A stretch of DNA of 45,811 nt from Clostridia bacterium (GCA_017410375.1 JAFQQW010000005.1:1-45811), one strand, 5' to 3'; shown: positions 25,665-34,551, counted from the first letter of the stretch. Numbers and translations are program-made. Notes: generated by a model from the sequence alone, not told the origin.

Positions 25665-26208
25665 AGAGATTTTAAAGGTGCTGGTGCAAAAGCTTCGGGA
25701 GAAACGCTTTTTGCATACCTTAGGGGTTGCAGAGTGTGCTAAAAAGCTTGCTTTTAAATATGGTGCAGACCCCGAAAAAGCCTATACGGCAGGCTTATTG
25801 CATGACATTGTAAAGGAAGATACCATTGAACAAATGCGTATGCTTTGTAAGGATTTAAATCTGGATGAAGAAATGCGTGCAACCCGTGCATTGTTGCATG
25901 GCCCTGCCGGAGCAGAATATGCTAAACAGCACTTTGAAATTGATGAAGATATGTATAATGCCTGTTTTTACCACACGGTGGGCAGAGAAAATATGTCGGT
26001 TTTAGAAAAAATCGTGTATCTGGCAGATGTGATTGAACCCAATCGCACGCAGCCGGGGGTGGAAGAGCTCAGAAGCCTTGCGGAAGAAAATCTGGATAAG
26101 GCGGTTTTGCAGGCGATGGAGAATACCATCTCCTATTTGCATGAAAATGGCATGAAAGTACACAAAAATTCTTTAAATGCACGGAATTTTCTGTTGAAAT
26201 CTATATAA
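25657..26208 (+). CDS. yqeK: YqeK-type HD hydrolase, symmetrical Ap4A hydrolase (183 aa)
   Basis: This HD-domain metal phosphohydrolase has the metal-binding His and His-Asp in 'FLHTLGVAECA' and 'GLLHDIVKE', and later 'LLHGPAGA' and 'YLADVIEP'. Family members hydrolyse diadenosine tetraphosphate to two ADP. I chose the ATG at 25657, with AAAAGGA 9 nt upstream, over the ATG at 25648 that directly abuts the ribosome site. It overlaps the end of nadD and precedes rsfS, as in Bacillus. Confidence 0.93.
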   Translation: MNEEILKVLVQKLREKRFLHTLGVAECAKKLAFKYGADPEKAYTAGLLHDIVKEDTIEQMRMLCKDLNLDEEMRATRALLHGPAGAEYAKQHFEIDEDMYNACFYHTVGRENMSVLEKIVYLADVIEPNRTQPGVEELRSLAEENLDKAVLQAMENTISYLHENGMKVHKNSLNARNFLLKSI

Positions 26209-26222
26209 ATTTGTGATACAAT
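26194..26222 (+). promoter_or_regulatory. Promoter upstream of rsfS-leuS
   Basis: TTGAAA (26194-26199) and TACAAT (26217-26222) are spaced by 17 nt. The -35 box lies inside the end of yqeK. It would give rsfS and leuS an internal start. Confidence 0.65.
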
Positions 26223-26256
26223 AAGAATTAGAGTAAATTTTATAAAGGAGGACTTT

Positions 26257-26604
26257 ATGGAATCCGTAGAAATCGTAAAAAAAATAATGGCGGCGCTTGG
26301 TAAGCACAAGGCACAAGATGTGAAAATCTTAAAGCTTGAGGATGTAACCGTGGTAACCGATTACTTTGTAATCGCAGGCGGTAACTCCAACACGCAGGTA
26401 AAAGCATTAGCCGGTGCCATTGAAGAAGAATTAAAAAAAGACGGCATTGAAGTTAATCACGTAGAAGGTCATGACAGCGCGTCCTGGATTCTGCTGGATT
26501 ACGGCGGTGTGATTGTACACGTGTTTATGCCGGATGCAAGAGAGTTTTATAATTTAGAACGTCTCTGGGCGGATGCAACCGAAATTGCACCCGATTCACT
26601 TTGA
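26257..26604 (+). CDS. rsfS: Ribosome silencing factor RsfS (115 aa)
   Basis: RsfS binds L14 on the 50S subunit and blocks subunit joining when nutrients are low. The typical motif 'VTDYFVIAGGNSNTQVKALA' and the C-terminal 'DYGGVIVHVFMPDAREFYNLERLW' are present. Full length for the family. AAAGGAGG lies 6 nt upstream. It sits between yqeK and leuS. Confidence 0.97.
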   Translation: MESVEIVKKIMAALGKHKAQDVKILKLEDVTVVTDYFVIAGGNSNTQVKALAGAIEEELKKDGIEVNHVEGHDSASWILLDYGGVIVHVFMPDAREFYNLERLWADATEIAPDSL

Positions 26605-26632
26605 TTGATAAACAGAAAGGTTTTGATATAAG

Positions 26633-29047
26633 ATGGATTACAAATTCAGACAAATTGAAGACAAATGGCAAAAATACTGGGACGAGCATCATACCTTTGA
26701 GGCGTCCTCGAAAGATAAATCCAAGCCGAAGTTTTATGGCTTGGTAGAATTTCCGTATCCCTCGGGCTACGGCTTGCATGTAGGACATCCCAGAAGCTAT
26801 ACTGCCCTTGACATTGTGGCAAGAAAAAGAAGAATGGAAGGCTATAACGTACTGTATCCCATGGGATGGGATGCATTTGGTCTGCCCACCGAAAACTTTG
26901 CAATCAAAAATAAGATTCATCCCCGCATTGTAACCGAAAACAATGTGGCAAACTTTAAGCGTCAGTTAAAGAGCATCGGTTTTTCCTTTGACTGGTCGAA
27001 AGAAATCAACACCACAGACCCGAATTATTTCAAGTGGACCCAGTGGATTTTCTTGAAATTGTTTGAAAAAGGACTTGCTTATAAGCAGGAAATGCCGGTT
27101 AACTGGTGTGTAAGCTGTAAGTGCGGTCTGGCAAACGAAGAAGTTGTAAACGGTGTTTGCGAACGTTGCGGCAGCCAGGTTGTACAGAAGTTAAAGAGCC
27201 AGTGGATGCTCAAAATTACCGAATATGCACAGCGTCTGATTGATGACTTGGATGACCTTGACTACATAGAACGCGTTAAAATTCAGCAGAAAAACTGGAT
27301 TGGCCGTTCTGAGGGCGCAGAGGTTGATTTCGCTTTAACAGTTGGCGAAAAGCTCAGAGTATATACCACCCGTCCCGACACCTTGTTTGGTGCAACCTAC
27401 ATGGTTATCTCGCCCGAGCATCCTTTTATCGACAAATTTGCATCTGAAATTACCAATATGGACGAAATCAAGGCTTACCGCGAAGCGGCAGCTAAAAAGT
27501 CCGATTTTGAAAGAACCGAGCTTGCCAAAGATAAGACCGGTGTAGAAATGAAAGGCATCCGTGCCATCAACCCGGTAAACGGCAAAGAAATTCCGGTTTG
27601 GATTTCCGATTATGTACTCATGACCTACGGTACCGGTGCGATTATGGCAGTACCTGCACACGATACTCGTGACTATGAATTCGCAAAGAAATTTAATCTC
27701 CCCATCATTCAGGTGGTTGAGGGCGACAATGTAGACCTGGAAAAAGAAGCGTTCACCGATGTGTCGGAAGGCGTGATGATGAATTCCGATTTCCTGAACG
27801 GTTTGCAGGTAAAAGAAGCGATTCAGAAGATTATCGCATACCTTGCCGAAAAAGGCGTTGGCAAAAAGAAGGTTAACTATAAACTGCGTGACTGGGTATT
27901 CTCCAGACAGCGTTACTGGGGTGAACCCATTCCGTTGGTACAGTGCGATTGCTGCGGATTCGTTCCCGTTCCTGAAAGCGAATTACCTTTAACACTTCCG
28001 GATGTGGAAAACTACGAGCCTACAGACGACGGTCAGTCGCCTTTAGCGGCAATCACCGATTGGGTAAACACCACTTGTCCTAAGTGCGGTAAGCCTGCAA
28101 AGCGCGAAACCGATACCATGCCCCAGTGGGCTGGCTCTTCCTGGTACTTCCTGCGCTATATCGACCCCAAAAACGATTGTGCGTTGGCTGCCAAAGAAGA
28201 ACTGGATTACTGGATGCCGGTGGATTGGTACAACGGCGGTATGGAACACACCACATTGCACTTGCTTTATTCCAGATTCTGGCACAAGTTCTTATATGAC
28301 ATTGGTGTTGTCAGCATGCCCGAGCCTTATAACAAACGTACCAGCCATGGTATGATTCTGGGCGAAAACGGCGAAAAGATGTCCAAATCCCGTGGTAACG
28401 TGGTAAATCCCGATGATATTGTAGAAAACTACGGTGCAGATACATTCAGAACCTACGAAATGTTTATCGGTGCGTTTGACCAGTCTACGCCCTGGTCCGA
28501 ACAGGGTGTTAAGGGTTGTCACAAGTTCTTAGAACGTGTCTGGAACTTGCTGGATATTGTAACCGATGAAACGGAATATTCCAAAGACATGGAAAGCCTG
28601 ATGCATAAGACCATCAAAAAGGTAACCGACGACATCGAAAAGATGAAGTTTAACACCGCGATTGCATCGCTCATGGCACTTATCAATGAATTCTATCGTA
28701 AGGGTAGTGTGACAAAGGGCGAACTTAAGACCTTTATCCACTTGCTGAACCCCACCGCACCGCATATCACTGAAGAAATGTGGCAGGTGCTGGGCTTTGA
28801 GGGTACACTTTCTGCAAATGCATGGCCGACCTTTGACGAAAGCAAAACGGTGGATGATTCAGTAGAAATCGTGCTTCAGATTAACGGCAAAATCCGTGAC
28901 AAGCTGGTAATTCCGTCCGGTCTTTCCCGCGAAGATACTGAAAAAGCAGCTATGGAAAGCGAAAAAATTAAAGAACTTACCGCAGGTAAGCAAATCATTA
29001 AAGTTATCGCTGTTCCCGGCAAGCTTGTAAATGTAGTATGTAAATAA
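26633..29047 (+). CDS. leuS: Leucyl-tRNA synthetase (804 aa)
   Basis: This class Ia synthetase charges tRNA-Leu. It has 'HVGH' (the HIGH box) at residues 49-52 and 'KMSKS' at residues 582-586. An inserted editing domain ('[20 protein letters not shown]', '[19 protein letters not shown]') and a zinc module ('[13 protein letters not shown]', 'CERCG') are also present. Full length for the bacterial enzyme. No T-box leader occurs upstream: the gap to rsfS is only 28 nt. It is followed by a clear terminator. Confidence 0.98.
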   Translation: MDYKFRQIEDKWQKYWDEHHTFEASSKDKSKPKFYGLVEFPYPSGYGLHVGHPRSYTALDIVARKRRMEGYNVLYPMGWDAFGLPTENFAIKNKIHPRIVTENNVANFKRQLKSIGFSFDWSKEINTTDPNYFKWTQWIFLKLFEKGLAYKQEMPVNWCVSCKCGLANEEVVNGVCERCGSQVVQKLKSQWMLKITEYAQRLIDDLDDLDYIERVKIQQKNWIGRSEGAEVDFALTVGEKLRVYTTRPDTLFGATYMVISPEHPFIDKFASEITNMDEIKAYREAAAKKSDFERTELAKDKTGVEMKGIRAINPVNGKEIPVWISDYVLMTYGTGAIMAVPAHDTRDYEFAKKFNLPIIQVVEGDNVDLEKEAFTDVSEGVMMNSDFLNGLQVKEAIQKIIAYLAEKGVGKKKVNYKLRDWVFSRQRYWGEPIPLVQCDCCGFVPVPESELPLTLPDVENYEPTDDGQSPLAAITDWVNTTCPKCGKPAKRETDTMPQWAGSSWYFLRYIDPKNDCALAAKEELDYWMPVDWYNGGMEHTTLHLLYSRFWHKFLYDIGVVSMPEPYNKRTSHGMILGENGEKMSKSRGNVVNPDDIVENYGADTFRTYEMFIGAFDQSTPWSEQGVKGCHKFLERVWNLLDIVTDETEYSKDMESLMHKTIKKVTDDIEKMKFNTAIASLMALINEFYRKGSVTKGELKTFIHLLNPTAPHITEEMWQVLGFEGTLSANAWPTFDESKTVDDSVEIVLQINGKIRDKLVIPSGLSREDTEKAAMESEKIKELTAGKQIIKVIAVPGKLVNVVCK

Positions 29048-29051
29048 TTTT

Positions 29052-29081
29052 AAAACTCTGCTCACTTGAGCAGAGTTTTTC
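29052..29081 (+). terminator. Terminator of leuS
   Basis: A 12-bp perfect stem (aaaactctgctc/gagcagagtttt) with loop actt is followed by a T-run. Confidence 0.93.
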
Positions 29082-29110
29082 TTTACAAAACAGGAAATAT
29101 GTGCTACAAT
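29082..29110 (+). promoter_or_regulatory. Promoter of the structured RNA/zinc-ribbon gene
   Basis: TTTACA (29082-29087) and TACAAT (29105-29110) are spaced by 17 nt, right after the leuS terminator. The predicted start, near 29117, coincides with the 5' base of a long hairpin. Confidence 0.8.
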
Positions 29111-29116
29111 AAAAAT

Positions 29117-29284
29117 GCCAAGTAATTTCATATTTAGAATCACTATAAGTGTGCGTTTTTCTTTTAGGTAAAAATGCATGCTCTGTTTTGCATACTTGTA
29201 GTGATATTTGTATGTGTGAAATTGCTTGGCGGCTCGGAGCTGTGCGTTTTTCATGCGTAGCTTCGGCTACGCATTTTTTATTTT
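29117..29284 (+). ncRNA. Candidate structured RNA with intrinsic terminator
   Basis: The predicted transcript begins with a 14-bp closing stem (29117-29130 with 29217-29230). An asymmetric internal loop follows (8 nt at 29131-29138, 11 nt at 29206-29216). Then comes a 16-bp stem (29139-29154 with 29190-29205) containing two G-U pairs, and an apical region holding a small hairpin. About 25 nt later it ends in a terminator: stem atgcgtagc/gctacgcat, loop ttcg, then a T-rich tail (29253-29284). An 11-nt direct repeat (gtgcgtttttc at 29151 and 29242) could allow alternative pairing with 29170-29178. The shape (closing stem, bubble, distal stem) recalls 6S RNA, but I recognise no family sequence. 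Confidence 0.6.
29253..29284 (+). terminator. UUCG terminator after the structured RNA
   Basis: A 9-bp GC-rich stem with a stable TTCG tetraloop is followed by ttttt-a-tttt. It precedes the zinc-ribbon gene by 27 nt, so that gene is expressed only by read-through or controlled antitermination. Confidence 0.9.
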
Positions 29285-29311
29285 ACAAGGAAGAAAAAAG
29301 GAGGAAGAAAA

Positions 29312-29806
29312 GTGAAGGAACTGTTTGAGTTGACAGCAAGAGAGCGACCTAAAACGTTGGAAGATTGTGCAAGACCGGATCCGGTGGTTTCTTGTTTGTA
29401 CAGTTGGGCAAATACATTAAGACATTGGGGGAGATATGCTTGCATTGTATTCGTATTGTTTGGTATTCTCGATGGGGTGACGATTGCATCTGCTGTAAAA
29501 GAAAAAGCTTTTTTGGCGTTTGTGATAGAATTTTTGCCCGATTTGATTACGGGAGTTATTGCATACCTCTCGTTTGCTTGTGTCGGTGTATTGTTGATTG
29601 CTTTTGCAAATGTTATTTACAACACCAGAATAACAGCAAACTTTAAGATGTATAACGAATTGCCTGTGCCGATAGTTAAAGTAGCTGTAAAACCGGATGC
29701 CAAAGCATATGAGGCGGGATATTGGGTGTGTAAAGAATGTAAAACTAAAAATCCGGCAGGTGCAAACATGTGTTACAAATGCGGATTGAGTGAAAAACTG
29801 TTTTAA
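29312..29806 (+). CDS. Membrane protein with C-terminal zinc ribbon (164 aa)
   Basis: A GTG start at 29312 follows AAAGGAGG. Two hydrophobic segments (about residues 44-62 and 76-104) predict membrane helices, and the C-terminus is a four-cysteine zinc ribbon, 'CKECKTKNPAGANMCYKCG' (CxxC-x12-CxxC), probably cytoplasmic. The family is not recognised. Such tails occur in many small Clostridia membrane proteins of unknown role. The gene lies directly behind a strong terminator and structured leader, so its expression is probably attenuated. It has its own downstream terminator. Confidence 0.82.
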   Translation: MKELFELTARERPKTLEDCARPDPVVSCLYSWANTLRHWGRYACIVFVLFGILDGVTIASAVKEKAFLAFVIEFLPDLITGVIAYLSFACVGVLLIAFANVIYNTRITANFKMYNELPVPIVKVAVKPDAKAYEAGYWVCKECKTKNPAGANMCYKCGLSEKLF

Positions 29807-29845
29807 AAGGCATATTTCTTGATAATAAAAGTAGCGTAGCGTGCG

Positions 29846-29879
29846 AAAGGATATGATTTTCAAATCATGTCCTTTTTTC
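29846..29879 (+). terminator. Terminator of the zinc-ribbon gene
   Basis: A 13-bp stem (aaaggatatgatt/aatcatgtccttt, one G-U pair) with loop ttca is followed by a T-run. Confidence 0.9.
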
Positions 29880-29911
29880 TATGAAATGGAGATGTGAAAC
29901 ACACAAATTTC

Positions 29912-29940
29912 TTGCGAAAAAAGCAGAGGTGTGTTATACT
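29912..29940 (+). promoter_or_regulatory. Promoter of the secreted stalk-domain protein
   Basis: TTGCGA (29912-29917) and TATACT (29935-29940) are spaced by 17 nt, 30 nt before the start codon. Confidence 0.75.
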
Positions 29941-29970
29941 GTATATATCGACAAAAAAGGGGGAACAGAA

Positions 29971-31071
29971 ATGAAGAAAATAATGACGGTTGTTTTGAGC
30001 GTGGTTATGCTTATGTCTTGCTTTGGCATGATTGCACAGGCGAAGGTAGGAGATGTAGTGGGAACGGCTTTGAATACTGATATTGTAGTATACATCAATC
30101 ATTATGCCATTCCGTCCTATGCGGTGAACGGACAGTCCGTAGTTGTGGCGGAGGATTTACAGAATTTCGGATTTGATGTATTCTGGAATCAGTATGACAG
30201 AAGCCTGACCATAACCCGCAACGGAAGTACAGAGGTAACTGCCATGGAGGTTTGTAAAGAAGATGCCCCGGGAACAAAATTTACCGATATACTGGCAACT
30301 GATATTAAGGTTTATGCGGGTAATAAGCGGATAACTTCATATGCAATGAACGGATATACCATGGTGCCTGTGGAGGAATTGACCATGTTTGGAGACGTGC
30401 ATTGGGTTCCTAACGAGCGTGCACTGAAAATGTGGGTAAGTGATCTGCACGCGAATCATGTGATGCAGGAGGTGTCTTATTGGAAAGTGCCGATGCTCAC
30501 AATGGATATGCAGGAGATATATGTGTTCCCAAGCGAGGTGCTTGCATATCAGGCGGCAGGGTGGTATACATATGGCGATTTTGTGATTGCTTGGGCAAAC
30601 AAGCTGGCAAACGAACAGGGATACGCTGCAGCTGCAGAATATCTGGAAACCAAGATATACGGTGAAGACTTCGGTACTCTCTATGCTACCGATGAGCATG
30701 TCGAGCTGTTGCTGAAATACTACAGACTGCTGTATAGACAGGTCGGTGTTCCCATTGTTGTAAAGGATACTTATGTAGACTATGATTCAAGCGGAAATCC
30801 GCAGGCGAATCTTGTGCTTTGGAACATATCCAATAAAAATATAGAAGCCTTTGAACTGGAATTTACATGCATGAATGCATATGGTGAAATTACTTATGAT
30901 TATAACTATTATGATGCAATCATAAGCGGTTATACCGATTTTGCCGACTTAACATGGGGAGACACTGTGACATACACCTGGACAATTGATGACTGCAGCA
31001 GAATGCGAAAAGTCGGAAATGTGTATATCGAAAAAGTTGCGTTTGATGACGGAACGACCTGGTTCAGATAA
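29971..31071 (+). CDS. Secreted protein with copper-amine-oxidase-like stalk domain (366 aa)
   Basis: A signal peptide (residues 1-25, 'MSCFGMIAQAK') is followed by copper-amine-oxidase N-terminal-like repeats ('YINHYAIPSYAVNGQSVVVAEDLQNFGF' and 'YAGNKRITSYAMNGYTMVPVEEL'). The C-terminal ~90 residues look like a beta-sandwich ('YVDYDSSGNPQANLVLWNIS'), perhaps DUF5780, which I am not sure of. I chose the ATG at 29971 over the longer frame from 29881, because a GGGGG-containing ribosome site and the signal peptide start there, and the longer frame crosses the promoter. It is a single-gene unit between two terminators. The function is unknown, but it probably sits in the wall. Confidence 0.87.
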   Translation: MKKIMTVVLSVVMLMSCFGMIAQAKVGDVVGTALNTDIVVYINHYAIPSYAVNGQSVVVAEDLQNFGFDVFWNQYDRSLTITRNGSTEVTAMEVCKEDAPGTKFTDILATDIKVYAGNKRITSYAMNGYTMVPVEELTMFGDVHWVPNERALKMWVSDLHANHVMQEVSYWKVPMLTMDMQEIYVFPSEVLAYQAAGWYTYGDFVIAWANKLANEQGYAAAAEYLETKIYGEDFGTLYATDEHVELLLKYYRLLYRQVGVPIVVKDTYVDYDSSGNPQANLVLWNISNKNIEAFELEFTCMNAYGEITYDYNYYDAIISGYTDFADLTWGDTVTYTWTIDDCSRMRKVGNVYIEKVAFDDGTTWFR

Positions 31072-31074
31072 AAA

Positions 31075-31110
31075 GCAAATAAAAAAGACCGCAACGCGGT
31101 CTTTTTTTAT
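31075..31110. terminator. Bidirectional terminator
   Basis: A stem aaaaaagaccgc/gcggtctttttt with a 3-nt loop (31081-31107) serves the convergent stalk-protein gene (+) and the SGNH operon (-). Confidence 0.92.
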
Positions 31111-32186
31111 TTAATGGATTCTAGTGCTTGCTTTAAAACAGGCTCAATGCCTTTTGCCATAAGATGAAAACCGAGGTCGTTGGGATGACAACCATCGAAG
31201 GTGCAATCTGCGTGGTCGTGTTCGTTTTTGAAGAAGGTTTCTCCATCAATAAAATAAACATTTTTGTCACCACGAGCAAGTGCATTTTGGTATGTCTGAT
31301 AGACAACGGCACGACGTTTGATGCTGTTTTCTATTCCTTCTTTGCCGTGTGCAGGGTGTCCGAAATCAGGCTTGGTAATCATAATAATCGGTATTTCGGG
31401 ATGTTTTTTGCGCACGGTTAAAAATACATTCTCGTGGGTGTTTTGAAGATGCTCAAGGGTGGGGGCGTTGTGTTCGTAATCCAATACAAAAACAGACATA
31501 TCAAGGCTTGCAAGATATTCTGCTATTTCCGGTTCACCCTTTGCGTTTCCTGAAAAGCCTAAGTTGATATAATCAAAATCAAGCGCACGGGAAAGAATGG
31601 AAGTGTACTGCAAACCGGGTCTGGAGGCACATCCGCCCTGCGTAATAGATGAGCCGTAAAACACAACCGGTTTTTGGTATGTATAGGGTTTTGCAGGTTT
31701 AAACACCGCATTTTTTTGTAAACCGATATACACATCGGCTACATTATTATATAGTGGGAAGTTGATTGTGATTTCACGCATGCCTTTGTCAGGGAAATCC
31801 CAATAGGTGTCATAGTCCTTGGTTGTATTGGGGGGCGGAACCAACGGACGGAAAAACAGATTGTCTCCGTAAATATCAAATCCGGCAGCACCGGTAAGGG
31901 TCATGTTATTAGGTCTTGCGATACCGTTGGTTTTGCAGGAAATGGCAATGTAGTCTGAATCTGTAACAAACCGAAGTCTGCCACCTGAGGTGTTCTCGTT
32001 CAGCCAAATGAGATTTTGGCTGATTTTTTCTGCAACTGATTTGTCCATGCGAAAAAACTGGGTTTCATCATACATCAAACCGTATAAGCACCAATCGTTT
32101 TCCTTAACATTGTAAAACACAACATCTTTTTTGTCTATCGCTTCGGGAACTGTAAAATTTTTATCAATTTTAGAAATATCGCTCAT
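31107..32186 (-). CDS. SGNH/GDSL hydrolase, paralogue 2 (359 aa)
   Basis: This is an esterase of the SGNH fold: 'FYGSSITQGGCASRPG' (about residues 178-193) is the block I nucleophile motif, 'GFSGNAKGEPE' supplies the block III Asn, and 'CTFDGCHPNDLGF' holds the catalytic Asp and His. An N-terminal ~170-residue beta-sandwich precedes it, as in the acetylxylan-esterase-like SGNH proteins. No signal peptide is seen, so it is probably cytoplasmic. It starts 3 nt after its close paralogue, whose last codons supply the AAGGAG ribosome site. The likely role is deacetylation of a sugar or glycan (inference). Confidence 0.9.
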   Translation of the reverse strand: MSDISKIDKNFTVPEAIDKKDVVFYNVKENDWCLYGLMYDETQFFRMDKSVAEKISQNLIWLNENTSGGRLRFVTDSDYIAISCKTNGIARPNNMTLTGAAGFDIYGDNLFFRPLVPPPNTTKDYDTYWDFPDKGMREITINFPLYNNVADVYIGLQKNAVFKPAKPYTYQKPVVFYGSSITQGGCASRPGLQYTSILSRALDFDYINLGFSGNAKGEPEIAEYLASLDMSVFVLDYEHNAPTLEHLQNTHENVFLTVRKKHPEIPIIMITKPDFGHPAHGKEGIENSIKRRAVVYQTYQNALARGDKNVYFIDGETFFKNEHDHADCTFDGCHPNDLGFHLMAKGIEPVLKQALESIK

Positions 32187-32189
32187 TTT

Positions 32190-33266
32190 TTAACACTCCT
32201 TTTTCAGGGATTCTAGTGCTTGTTTTAAAACAGGCTCGATGCCTTTTGCCATGAGCGCAAAGCCGTGGTCGGTGGGATGAACGCCGTCTACTGTGCAATC
32301 GCCCGGGTCGGTTTCGTTTATCCAGAAGCTTTCGCCATCTACAAAGTATACGTTTTTGTCTCCGTTTTCAAGGGCATTTTTGTAGGTGGTATAAATGATG
32401 TCGCGACGTTTTATATCCTCTTCCTTTGTGTTGTAAGGGATACCAAAATCGGGCTTGCTAATCATGATAACAGGCAATTCAGGTTGTTTTTCGCGAATGG
32501 TTTTAAACAGCTGTTCGTGCCGTTCCTGCAATCCTTCCACACTTGAGTTGTGGTCGTAATCCATGACAAAAACGGACATATCAAGGTTTGCAAGATAGTC
32601 AGCCATAGCAGGTTCCCCTTTGGCATTTCCCGAAAAGCCTAAATTGAGGTGGTCAAAATCAAGCTTTCGGGCAAGTATTGCAGAATACTGACAGCCCGGT
32701 CTGGAAGCACATCCGCCTTGCGTAATGGACGAGCCGTAAAACACCACCGGCTTTTGGTATGTATACGGCTTTGCAGGCAGGAAGGTAGCATCCTTCTGCA
32801 AACCGAGATACACCTCATCAACGGGGTTATAAAGAGGGAAATGTATCAAAATTTCGCGCGGTTTACGGTCGGGGAATTCCCGATAGGTATCCATACCGCC
32901 TACAGCATCTACTGTGGTGATTAAAGGACGGTAAAATATGTTGTCTGCATAAATATCAAAGCTGGAGCTGCCCGAAAGAGGCATATGATTCATGTGATGT
33001 TCAAGGCTTCCTTTAAAAGAGATGGCAATATACTCTGAATCGGTAACAAAACGAAGTCTGCCTCCCGATGTGTGGTAGTTCAAGACTTCAACGCCTGTGC
33101 TGACTTCTTTTGCAATCTCTTTGTCCATACGGTAAAAGCATTTGTTATCATATTTCAAACCGTGTAAGCACCAGTCATTTTCTTTAATGTTGTAAAACAC
33201 CACATCGTCCTTGTCAATGGTTTGGGAAACATCAAAGTTTTTATCAATCTTGGAAATAGGATTCAT
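32190..33266 (-). CDS. SGNH/GDSL hydrolase, paralogue 1 (358 aa)
   Basis: It has the same architecture as the following gene and is closely related throughout. Both start with 'SKIDKNF', and both contain 'YGSSITQGGCASRPG', 'GFSGNAKGEP' and a 'DGxHPxDxGF' catalytic end. I chose the ATG at 33266, with GGGAGG 10 nt upstream, over a TTG at 33284 that would include the ribosome site. The start overlaps the stop of the O-acetyltransferase gene by 4 bp (ATGA), so translation is coupled. An enzyme that adds acetyl groups and two that may remove them in one operon suggests acetyl-sugar turnover (inference). Confidence 0.9.
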   Translation of the reverse strand: MNPISKIDKNFDVSQTIDKDDVVFYNIKENDWCLHGLKYDNKCFYRMDKEIAKEVSTGVEVLNYHTSGGRLRFVTDSEYIAISFKGSLEHHMNHMPLSGSSSFDIYADNIFYRPLITTVDAVGGMDTYREFPDRKPREILIHFPLYNPVDEVYLGLQKDATFLPAKPYTYQKPVVFYGSSITQGGCASRPGCQYSAILARKLDFDHLNLGFSGNAKGEPAMADYLANLDMSVFVMDYDHNSSVEGLQERHEQLFKTIREKQPELPVIMISKPDFGIPYNTKEEDIKRRDIIYTTYKNALENGDKNVYFVDGESFWINETDPGDCTVDGVHPTDHGFALMAKGIEPVLKQALESLKKEC

Positions 33267-33877
33267 TTTTTTAAAGCCTCCCAATCAATTTTTTTGGTTT
33301 TGTAGTAGTATTCTTTGTCATGGTCGCCGATTTCGCGTAATACTTTACAAGGGTTGCCTACCGCAACAACATTTGCGGGGATATCTTTGGTAACAACACT
33401 TCCTGCACCGATGACCGAATTGTCTCCGATGGTAATGCCGGGCAGGATTACAGAATTGGCACCAATCCAGACGTTATTTCCAATGTGCACGGGAATGTTG
33501 TACTGTGCCACATCTCTTCTCAAATCGGGATTTATCGGGTGTCCTGCGGTGGCAACGGTGACGTTCGGACCAAACATAACCGAATCCCCTACAAAAATAT
33601 CGGTATCGTCCACCAACGTTAAATTAAAATTTGCATATACATTGTTGCCAAAATGTGTGTGACAGCCCCAGTTTGCGTGCAGGGGCGGCTCTACATAACA
33701 GTTTTTGCCAACTTCAGCTAACAACTCTTTTAAAAGGAAGGCGCGTTTTTCGAATTCTGAGGGACGTGTCTGATTAAAGTCGTATAATTTCTCCAGACAT
33801 AAAATCTGTTCTTTCATCAGTGCTTCGTCATCACAAAAGTAGATTTCTCCGCTTTTCATGCGTTCTTTTGCGTTCAT
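33263..33877 (-). CDS. Sugar O-acetyltransferase, maltose/galactoside acetyltransferase type (204 aa)
   Basis: This LacA/Maa/NodL-family enzyme transfers acetyl from acetyl-CoA to a sugar hydroxyl. The N-terminal Mac domain ('MNAKERMKSGEIYFCDDEALM') is followed by a left-handed beta-helix of hexapeptide repeats with the catalytic His in 'ATAGHPINPDLR' and the late coils 'NVWIGANSVILPGITIGDNSVIGAGSVV'. Full length. It starts 4 nt after the DUF6062 gene, with GGGAGG overlapping that stop codon, and overlaps the SGNH gene downstream. Confidence 0.95.
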   Translation of the reverse strand: MNAKERMKSGEIYFCDDEALMKEQILCLEKLYDFNQTRPSEFEKRAFLLKELLAEVGKNCYVEPPLHANWGCHTHFGNNVYANFNLTLVDDTDIFVGDSVMFGPNVTVATAGHPINPDLRRDVAQYNIPVHIGNNVWIGANSVILPGITIGDNSVIGAGSVVTKDIPANVVAVGNPCKVLREIGDHDKEYYYKTKKIDWEALKK

Positions 33878-33881
33878 ACAG

Positions 33882-34499
33882 TTACCTCCCTACCATCAGT
33901 TTTACGGCGCGTTGCCATGCAAGCTTTTCTTCTTCGGTAATACTTTCATTTGCATAACGGTAGTCGTGCTTGCGGACAATTTCATCTAAATGCTCCTTTG
34001 CAGTTTCTAAGTTTCGAATCTGCACCTCATAAAGCCCGGCTAAAAGCTCTTTTTGCTTTTTGAAGCGTATCTTCAGCTCTTTTAAATGCGGTCGGCAAAT
34101 GCAGGATTTTGTGTCTGCAAACTTGTCATAAAACGCCTTATCGCCCGAAAAGTATTCCATAAAAGCTCTGTAGGTTACCTCGTCTGCTTCCACTTCCTTA
34201 GAGCAAACCAGACAACCGGGTTTCTTTTTGGCGTCAATATTTTTTAAATAGTCACCGATTAAGTCGCTGTATAAAATAGAGTGGGCAAGCGGGTCACCCT
34301 GCGCCATCATATCATAGGCATGCTTGCGACAGAGACCACCGTTATTGCGGATGGTTGTACGGAAATTTCGGTCATTGACGCCTTCGTACAAAAAAGCATC
34401 AATAAACTCGTCTGCCCATTTCTGGCGCATGAGACAAATCGGGCAGTCGTCCTGCTCAAAAAGCTCCATAAAGTCATAGTATTTCTGGGTCTTTATCAT
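33882..34499 (-). CDS. DUF6062 family cysteine-rich protein (205 aa)
   Basis: This is a duplicated cysteine/histidine module: 'CPICLMRQKWADEF' with 'GGLCRKHAY', then 'CLVCSKEVEAD' with 'CICRPHLKEL'. The pairs of CxxC and CRxH look like two metal-binding sites. The family is of unknown function and common in Clostridia. AAAGGAG lies 7 nt upstream. It leads the acetyltransferase-SGNH-SGNH operon. No promoter fits in the 52-bp gap before it, which holds a terminator. Confidence 0.82.
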   Translation of the reverse strand: MIKTQKYYDFMELFEQDDCPICLMRQKWADEFIDAFLYEGVNDRNFRTTIRNNGGLCRKHAYDMMAQGDPLAHSILYSDLIGDYLKNIDAKKKPGCLVCSKEVEADEVTYRAFMEYFSGDKAFYDKFADTKSCICRPHLKELKIRFKKQKELLAGLYEVQIRNLETAKEHLDEIVRKHDYRYANESITEEEKLAWQRAVKLMVGR

Positions 34500-34514
34500 T
34501 TTTGTACTCCTTTG

Positions 34515-34546
34515 AAAAAAGCTGTGCTTTTCGCACAGCTTTTTTA
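34515..34546 (-). terminator. Terminator between SLH gene and DUF6062 operon
   Basis: The stem aaaaaagctgtgc/gcacagctttttt with a short loop has T-runs on both sides. On the minus strand it ends the 608-residue SLH gene. The downstream DUF6062 operon lies 15 nt beyond it and would need read-through. Confidence 0.9.
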
Positions 34547-34551
34547 TTCAT

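Noticed and set aside
26605-26632. Possible T-box riboswitch upstream of leuS
   Set aside because: The gap to rsfS is only 28 nt and no T-box sequence is present there or before rsfS.
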